Below are positions 56,501 to 64,000 of a stretch of DNA of 64,000 nt, one piece after another (the first letter of the stretch is position 1; each line of letters begins with the position of its first letter). The stretch comes from Nepenthes gracilis (Eukaryota; Streptophyta; Magnoliopsida; Caryophyllales; Nepenthaceae). The stretch lies in assembly GCA_033239525.1 (NCBI GenBank), contig BSYO01000004.1, positions 28,682,037-28,746,036 of the forward strand, in the 5' to 3' direction. The notes under the pieces are model-generated. The model had not been told where the DNA came from. It saw only the letters and a program-made list of their open reading frames with translations, and made no database searches. The position numbers were made by a program, and so were the translations under genes.

Positions 56501-59324
56501 TTATTAAGTTATTTTTCTGAAATTTTCTTGTATATATGTGCTGAATTTATGGTTAAATGATTCTCATATATTTTAAATTCACACATAATATTATGTATGT
56601 TTAAATTTGCTATATATATGATTTATATGTTTTAAAATTTATTAAAATTTTCCCTACATGTTTGTTTATGGAGATGAATTGCTGATTTTCTGTATTAACT
56701 TGCTAAGAACAATTCTACATATTTAAAAACCTTATAATTTAATCTTTCATATTTTAAAATAAGTATGTGTAAGTTTATGCACAAATCTTATATAATGCAT
56801 GTAAGGAAATTAATAAAATTTGAAGGAAAACTCTATAAATTGTTAAAAAAATAAGAATATTTTTTCGGATTGAAAAAATATATAATAATTATGTAAAATT
56901 GTATAAAGATTTTATTTGTTTAAGTATCGAATGATGGTAGTAAGTTTAATGATAGTACATTATGATATACCTTAATATATTATAGTAGTGATCTATCTTC
57001 GAACCTGTCATTTGCAAGTGAAAGTGGCGTTCAGCTTCTATTTATAGGGTTATATGTACAACGATCCACCTATGAATCATGAATAGTAACGTAAAACTTT
57101 TGGTTGTGTAAAAATAAATATAACTCAAATTTTGATTATTTACTTCTTTAGTCGTAAGGCCCTACTAGCACATGGTCCCTAGAAAATCATATAATTGAAC
57201 ATAAATTTTATGGCACAACATGATTTAAAACAGAAAAAGAAAATTAAAAAGTAGTACATATTTATCATGAAAAATTTTGACGTTTCATTTAAATTTGATT
57301 TATTTTTTCTTTTGGCATATTTTTATATAAATTGTATATTTAATTATAAATTTATATATCTTATTAAATTTTTGACTCACTTTTACTTTTATTTTTTGCA
57401 ACCCTTTCAAATTTGTAGGTTCGGGCACTTGCAGGTGAGGATCTTGAAAGAAAAGCAGATTTTAGAAGAAATCAATTTAGGATTTTATTAGAATATGATG
57501 TTGTATTTAACTTCCAATAGTAGTTTAATGTTATGTCTTTTAGACATTGGGTTTGTATGAAAGTTAATATAATATCGTGGATGTGTTAACTCTATTTTAT
57601 CTTGTTTATACGTATCTCCTTACGTATATTTTGATGTATTGATATAGTCGATATTTTGGGATTACTTTCGGTGTGGCATTATTCGGGTCCTATGATTAGA
57701 CTTATTAATGTATATAAGTTTGGAATAGTCATGATATCAATATGAAACTCAGGTCCTTTGCTAATTTGGACTTATTGTTTACTAATGGAATAATCACGTT
57801 AATTATTATAAGACAATTGTGTATTGAAACGTGACACTCATAATCTCACTCTACACTAAATTTCTCATTTTTAGATCCCCTAACTTAAATTATTAAGCAA
57901 ATAAAGATGACTTGTTCGTCGAAACATATTTTGGTGAGTGAGTCCCACATTCATTCAAAATTCTTGTTTTGTTTATTTTGTATAGGATTTGGTAGTGAAG
58001 TTCAAAATTTTCACAATCCCAACACGAATATTTAATAACAATGATGTTAAAAATAAAACTTATCTATATCTAAGGTTTATCAACCAAAATTAGATTGGAC
58101 ACGGCATATCAAAATTCATAAGATAATTCTTGAGATAATACTGCATTCTAATGAATAACTAAACCATCTCCGTTTTGCCTATAAATTTTAAACTGTATTT
58201 GATCGGTCCATAATTTAGTACAAGGAAGACCATCTAACCAAAGTCCATATATACAATTAGCAGAAACTTAAATTCTATTCTAAAAGGGCAATGTCCAATA
58301 TTAATACAACCCAAAACACAAATAAAATGTTCTAAACTACTCTCATCAAATAGTTATCCGTCCAATCCTACAATAATCCAATAGCTGCTATTCTAAAAGT
58401 GGTTTTAAATATTACAAACACGACCCTAACACTGAATAAGAGATATATAAATGTTATATAAATGTACATGAGTAAAATAGGTATAATGGATAATAAATTA
58501 TGACACATATAAAAATATAAAATATTTAATTTTTGATAAATATATTCAAAAAGATGATAACTTATAAATTTTTTGACATGTACGAATATACTAAAACATA
58601 CAAGTGTACAAAAAATGTAGGATGACCAAAAAACATGTAAAAGCATATCAAAAAATACGAAAACTGAAGGATCATATTGAAAATATGAAAAAATTAAGAA
58701 TCAGGGATCAATGAGTTAAATATTGTTTAAATTGAGGGACAAACTTTAATGAATGGGTTATACATATTCTTAATACCCTTAAACCTATACACTATTATTT
58801 AGAACCTATAAGTGGACTGCCTAATAAATTTTTTTTTTTATAAATAAGGTCAAATGTCGCTTTTTTATTCATTCATGAATAATAAGTACAATCTTTAAGT
58901 TGTGTATGGATCATTAGGATATGTCAAAATATTATCTATCCTTGATATAATGGTTTTTATTTTGCCAAAACAGATAATTCTATCTCATATATGAAATATC
59001 TAAAACTTTTCCAAAACAGAAGTAAAATCTCTATTTTATTTTATAAAATAGAGTTTTTGACAAATATTTATATAAAAATAACAAACAAAATCAAATAATC
59101 TAACATTTCGTGATTTTCTTATTAATATTTTAATATAAAATAAACCTTTAAAATATTCAAATATTCTTTAAAACTAGACATGCACGCAATAGATATTAAA
59201 AAATGAGTAAAAAGTGTGACATTTATATATATTTAAATAATAATCATAAGAAAATTAAATAATTTTGAAAATAGACAAAAGAATAAGTTTAGATATATAC
59301 TTATATTAAAACAAAAATTTACTC
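53551..59324. other. Intergenic DNA right of E4
   Basis: 53551-54080 continues the locus split by E4. 54690-56110 is less AT-rich and may hold a very old LTR remnant, but no boundary or domain can be shown. 56110-59320 is strongly AT-rich. A 94-codon minus-strand ORF at 56113-55829 has no known motif. No gene was recognised. Confidence 0.55.
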
Positions 59325-60165
59325 AATTTATTATGAAACGGTCTCAAAATTATCATCATTGTCTTTTTCTCTCTTCTTCTCCGTCTTCATTCTCTATTTT
59401 CTCTTCCATTCTTTATAAAAAAATGACCTAAAATTAGGCAATTGGTTATAAATAAGTAAACTGATGCATAAGCACCAATTAGATGAATATCAAGCGCCAG
59501 GCCTATACATATATTTGCACCAATTAGACTATTTCGATCTATTATGTAATAGTTTTAAAATTATCTTTCTTCTCCTTCTCTTTCCTCTTCTCTCTCTTCT
59601 TTCTCCATCTTCTCTTCCATTTTTTTTTTATAAAAAATGATCTAAAATTAGGCGAGAAGTTATAAATAGGTGATCGATACACAAGCACCAATTAGACGAA
59701 TATCAGGTGCTTGGCCTAAACACATGCTTGCACAAATTAGACTATTTCAATCTATTGTGAAATAGTCTCAAAATTACCTTCATTATCTTTCTCTCTCCTC
59801 TTCTTTCTTTTCTTTCTCCATCTTCTCTTCCATTCTTTATAAAAAAAATGACCTAAAATTATACAGGAAGTTATAAATAGGTAGACTAACATATGAGCAC
59901 CAATTAGATGAATATCAGGCGTCAAGTCTAAACACATGCTTGCACCAATTATACTATTTCAATCTATTGTGAAATAGTCTCAAAATCAATTTCCTTTTCC
60001 TTCTCTATCTCCTTTATCTTTTTTTTTTTTTCTGTATCTTCTCCATTCTTCATCAAAAGTGACCTAAAATTAGGCAAAGTGTTCTAAATAGATAGGCTGG
60101 TATATAGGCACCAATTAGACGAATATTAGGTGCCAGACCTAAACACATGCTTTCACGAGCTCACC
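59325..60165 (+). repeat. Tandem array with about 212-bp unit, four copies
   Basis: The anchor CACCAATTAGA-GAATAT starts at 59473, 59686, 59898 and 60109, giving periods of 213, 212 and 211 bp. Each unit also holds GTGAAATAGTCTCAAAAT, a CT-rich run (CTTCTCTCTTC type), CCATTCTTTATAAAAAAATG, and GACCTAAAATTAGG. The first copy is the most diverged. Confidence 0.92.
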
Positions 60166-60189
60166 AAGCCCGCACACGGCTATACTTCT

Positions 60190-60357
60190 CATTGCCAAAC
60201 CAATGCATACACGTATGACCATGTCTCTCCCGTGTACGAGCGCGACCCATACTAACAACCTACGCACAAGTGTGCCTATCTTGAGCAGGAGCATGACCTA
60301 TATTGCCAACCCAAGCAAGAGTTTGCCTTTCCCATGTGTGAGCATGTCCCATTTTGG
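60190..60357 (+). repeat. Degenerate tandem repeat, about 50-60-bp unit
   Basis: Three units share a TTGCCAACCCAAGCA, GTTTGCCT, GTGTGAGCATG and CCCAT series. It directly follows the 212-bp array but is unrelated in sequence. Confidence 0.65.
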
Positions 60358-62042
60358 TAAAGCCATTAAATCGCACACAAGAGTCATACGAGTGTAGATC
60401 AGATGCTGACTATCGAGACTCAAATACTCGATTTTAATTTTTAAAATACAGTTATTACTAATATTTACCCAATAAATATAATCAATGACGTCATAAATTT
60501 AAATTAGAGAATTAGAAGTTATAGACAGTTTGATCATAATCTGTTTAGACAGACTTCAGATTTTAAATACTCATCAAATATATAATTTTATCTTCATATC
60601 CTACAAGACCTTACATGATTTTTTTTTTTTTTTTTGGTAAGAAAATCTGTAAAATACTAATAAGGTAAAATATAATCAAAGTTCTAATTATTTTTGCACA
60701 ATTCTAATTTTTTTTTTATAGTTTTTATGTCTATTGACTAAACATAATATATCAATAAAATCACTTTAATTTTTCAAACGTTTAGACCATTCTATAAGAA
60801 GAAAACCAAACATAGTGTAGAAAAATTACCAGAAGATGACAAGATTAGAATGCCTCCAGTTGGGCCGAAAATTTGACTTCATCTCTCTTTCATCAAAAAC
60901 AGCAGAGACGACTTTCTTAAGCCAACTCAGACGACCATTCGTTAAATCTCAGAGAGGAAGCAGCAGGTCGCTCTTAAAACCACGACTTGACTATTAATTA
61001 ATCAAGCGGCAGCCTCAATTATAGATGACTAATTCAAGATCTTGGTGATTAGTCACTAACAATTATTATTATCATTATTATTTGCTTAGTGGAAGAAAAG
61101 CTTTTCTTAGCTGTGTGCACGCAATACGATCCTTTTCCTATGTATTTGCAAACCTCAGCAGGCAGTCCACACCATTTTTTTTTTTTTTTGGTTTATGTTT
61201 ATGATAATCAATAATCCCCTTCCATGGATTTAGAATAAATCTTAAATGTAAAATTTTATTCGTAAAAATTATATACCGGATAAAATTATATGACCGTATT
61301 ATCTGCGATTTATGTGCCTATAAAATATTATTAAACTACCCATAAGAAATAATGAAACTCTAAGCAAAATTTCTGTCACAACTTCACCACGACAATCATA
61401 CCATTAGTCTTGTGAAGAAAAGTTTATATGTGCTCAAAAGCCTATTTATAACCATGATATATTTGTTATTTGTTTATAAACGTGAATATGGGAGCACCGC
61501 TAAAATATTCTGATGAGGATTAAATTAATGTAAATCTATTTTTGTCCCGGACTAATTAAAGATTAAAAATAAGTTTATATCACTTTTTACTTAAATAATC
61601 AAATATGAGAATTTGAATAACTTAAAGTTCATGGAACGAAAATTAATTAGGATATACTTTTATCTTTGGAGGTTCATGTACATATATTTTCTCTCATGAA
61701 TTTTTTCTTCAATCTGCCATCCTGAGGAATTCTTTTCTGTTTCAAAATAGAAACTTGGGAAGAACAACTCAGCTCAATCAAGACGTAATTGCCATATCCT
61801 GGATTCCACTGACCCGAGTACAATTGACAAAATTCAAGCAAAAAGAAAATAATGAAGAAAAATCACAACCCGAAAGAATTAATTCATTAAGGCATGAGCG
61901 TAGCATCTCGTCTGAATATGCAATTGTAAGGACACGGGTCCTTTTATAGATCTATCAACAAGTGAGAATAATGTACATGCTTTGCGCGTTATGCTCCTCA
62001 TCCGTGGGATAATTTAACCCATTCCTTGGGTCCTTTAGCATA
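60358..62042. other. Intergenic region and 3' flank of the kinase gene
   Basis: AT-rich with no coding motif. The segment 61700-62042 next to the stop codon is likely to include the kinase 3' untranslated region on the minus strand. I could not fix a polyadenylation site. Confidence 0.5.
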
Positions 62043-62497
62043 CTAGGACGAGTGCACAGGCGAAAAAGATCTTGGTGATCTAGACCGTTGCCTATCGATT
62101 CGAGGGTGCCCGTTTTCTTTCCTCGTTTCCCTGTTGTGCAAATTACTCTCGGATGGAGCTATGTATACGAAAGAACCCGATGGCACGTCGTCTGATTCCA
62201 TGAGGGGCTCTATGGTGCTAACCACAGTGCTCATCATTGGTCTATTTTTCGGCCTCTGGCTCAAGCACTGGTAAGCTAATCCAGCTACTATTTTTGCCCC
62301 TGTTTCGGAGTATTGGCCTTCCAGTCTTGGGTCAATGATGCGGCTTAGCCTCTTTGGATTGTTTAATTGTGGTCTTGCCCAGTCGACCAAGTTTTGTTCC
62401 TTAAGAGAACGAGTTTTGTCCATCGACCTCCGTCCCGTTAAAAGCTCCAAAAGCAGTACTCCAAAACTATATACGTCGCTGGCAGTCGTCAAATGAC
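62043..62497 (-). CDS. Kinase last exon
   Basis: The acceptor TTTTCAG|GTCATTTG begins the exon, and the stop TAG is at 62045-62043. It encodes [15 protein letters not shown] through the end of the kinase fold ([18 protein letters not shown]) and the tail. Confidence 0.9.
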
Positions 62498-64000
62498 CTG
62501 AAAACAGCCAAAACAAAAGGTACCGATTTAGCATCTCAGTTGATAAAGAAATCAAGAATATGACTATGATTGTATATACAAGTGAAAGAACATGCCAGTC
62601 ATGATGTATTCAGGTGCCGCATAGCCTTGAGTTCCCATTACACGAGTGGAAACATGTGTGTCATCTCCTTCGGGTCCATCCTTTGCTAGCCCAAAATCAG
62701 ATAGTTTAGGAGTGAACTCCTGCAAAAACGAGACAGTGTACGTGTGAAATCAGATACGTATTATATTTGAGTTTTAATTAATTAAATTTATTTAATGAGA
62801 CAAGTTTCAAGAATTGAGGTGAGTTGAAAGAAATTAACACTCACAGAATCTAACAAAATATTTGAAGCTTTAAAATCCCGATATATGATAGGTTTTTCTG
62901 GTTCATGAAGAAAGGCAAGACCCCTGGCAGCTCCCAGAGCAATTCTGATTCTCGTCAACCATGGAAGTGAAATTGAAAACCCTGTAACCACATAACCGTA
63001 ATTACATGTTTTGTCCACTCTATATAATAAAAAAATGACAAATAATCAATAATCGCACTAGTGGACTTCAAACCACACATCTCATCTTCAAATCAAGAAG
63101 GCATTGCCATGATATTACGTGAATGTTGTCCTACTGATATGACGGTTGCCCCCTTAAACCTCCATTGAGTAATTACACGGATATTGCATCAGCTAATTAT
63201 CATTGATGAAATGTAATAATTTAAAAAACAAAAAAGTCAAAAAGCATCGTATTTGTCTGGTTCCAAATCACCATTACTGCTGTGCAAAATTTGAAACAAT
63301 TGTCCGAGAGTGGTCTTTTCAAACTAGAAAACAAGAAGATATCACTTTCGACACCTACAAAACTAGGCCCTCGACCACAACAAGAAGATGTGCCAATTTC
63401 CCATTTGAAATAAATCTTTTCTAGTTTTTACTTGATCCGACACCCATGTTTATTTTTTTTATTTTATGAAATAATTTTTTTAAAAAAAATATGTCTATTT
63501 TCATAAACATTGCCTAAAACATTAAAAATTATAATATTTGTATAATGCACCATTTTAAAAAATTTTTATGCTTCCAAAAAATAAATTGAAACGATTATTT
63601 TAGGTCATTTATTTTTCATTGTGGTTCTGAAAATTTAATAGGGCATGAAATGTCAACAGAATTTGTTTATAATAGCTACATCTATTAATTATACTTTATA
63701 AAATTATTAATTGTTCAAACTGCTTTATTTTAATCACCCATACATAAGATACACATAATTTTAGAATAATACCCAACCGCAAATAAGATAACAAAACATG
63801 AATTTGTAATATTGAGAAGGATGCAAATCATTGCATGACTCCCAACAAAAGAGAAAAGGAAGAAGGAACATACTTCTAAATAGTTGATTCTCCAAGCTGC
63901 CGCGTGCCATGTATTCATACACTAAAAGCCTCTGTTCCTCTTCACAGCAATATCCTATCAACTTCACAAGGTGTGGATGCCTTAATTGCCCAAGGAATAT
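62043..64000 (-). CDS. Receptor-like cytoplasmic kinase, subfamily VII (PBL-like), 3' part
   Basis: Four exons are visible on the minus strand: 64000-63874 (continues outside the window), 62981-62845, 62719-62596 and 62497-62043. They encode kinase subdomains V to [22 protein letters not shown] and [14 protein letters not shown] (hinge), [20 protein letters not shown], catalytic loop [33 protein letters not shown] (DFG), [14 protein letters not shown] and [20 protein letters not shown], then a Ser/Arg-rich tail ending [11 protein letters not shown] instead of HRD and the [17 protein letters not shown] phrase are typical of RLCK-VII, which relays signals from immune and growth receptor kinases at the plasma membrane. 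The N-terminal lipidation motif and ATP-binding loop lie beyond the window. It is most like the RIPK/PBL8-type branch, an inference. The reading frame is intact. Confidence 0.92.
62498..62595 (-). other. Kinase intron with GC donor
   Basis: Exon ATGACTG is followed by GCATGT, not GTATGT, and the intron ends TTTTCAG. Joining at these points restores the family sequence M-T-G-H-L exactly. GC-AG introns are a known minor class handled by the major spliceosome. Confidence 0.8.
62596..62719 (-). CDS. Kinase exon with DFG and APE motifs
   Basis: The acceptor TTTTTGCAG|GAG opens the exon. It encodes [18 protein letters not shown] through [10 protein letters not shown]. Confidence 0.9.
62845..62981 (-). 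CDS. Kinase exon with catalytic loop
   Basis: The acceptor GGTTACAG|GG, with the codon split after one base in the previous exon, gives LFR-R-FSISLPW. The donor is GATTCT|GTGAGT. It encodes the YRDFKASN catalytic loop. Confidence 0.9.
62982..63873 (-). other. Kinase intron, 892 bp
   Basis: Donor TTTAGAA|GTATGT, acceptor GGTTACAG. AT-rich, with no transposon recognised inside. Confidence 0.85.
63874..64000 (-). CDS. Kinase exon, cut by window edge
   Basis: Encodes [19 protein letters not shown] through the hinge region GSLENQLF and ends with a phase 1 donor. The exon continues beyond 64000. Confidence 0.9.

Noticed and set aside
1..64000. tRNA, rRNA and CRISPR arrays
   Set aside because: I looked for cloverleaf-type A/B boxes and regular short repeats with unique spacers and saw none convincing. 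The Met-tRNA-like words are primer-binding sites.

Overview
This is plant nuclear DNA. The supporting evidence is long AT-rich intergenic stretches, Ty3/Gypsy and Ty1/Copia LTR retrotransposons of plant lineages, introns of about 100-900 bp, and one host gene, a receptor-like cytoplasmic kinase of subfamily VII on the minus strand at the right edge. The species cannot be named from the sequence; an angiosperm is most likely. No tRNA, rRNA, CRISPR or prokaryotic features were seen.

Layout: (1) 1-8772, a decayed Ty3/Gypsy element of Tat type (E1, plus strand). It has two LTRs (the left one cut by the window edge), gag-protease-RT-RNase H-integrase remnants, a tandem-repeat block and an antisense ORF before the 3' LTR. 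(2) 8773-17201, AT-rich sequence with one LTR-like relic. (3) 17202-17749, a complete miniature LTR element (TRIM) with a perfect 5-bp target duplication. (4) 19314-26239, a large element without pol (E2, minus strand). Its interior carries two intron-containing plus-strand genes, each with its own TATA-like box; they are antisense to the element and full of TAG stops. (5) 26240-31551, intergenic sequence with three more LTR-like relics. (6) 31552-36326, a wrecked Ty1/Copia element of Tork type (E3, minus), followed by a 490-bp segment with superfamily-3-helicase-like motifs between about 115-bp direct repeats. (7) 41290-42177, a probable solo Copia LTR with nine W-box motifs. (8) 43886-53545, a full-length Sirevirus-type Copia element (E4, minus) with GAGAG target duplications, a pol frame interrupted only by stop codons, and an extra plant-transposon-domain ORF between pol and the 3' LTR. 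(9) 53546-62042, intergenic sequence with a 212-bp tandem array (59325-60165) and a roughly 55-bp array (60190-60357). (10) 62043-64000, the last four exons of the kinase gene, including an apparent GC-AG intron.

The window is mostly a retrotransposon graveyard beside one gene. The most unusual content is the recurrence of extra ORFs unrelated to gag-pol in three separate LTR elements: antisense in E1 and E2, sense in E4. In E2 the antisense ORFs look like complete transcription units whose introns are hidden from splicing of the element's own RNA.
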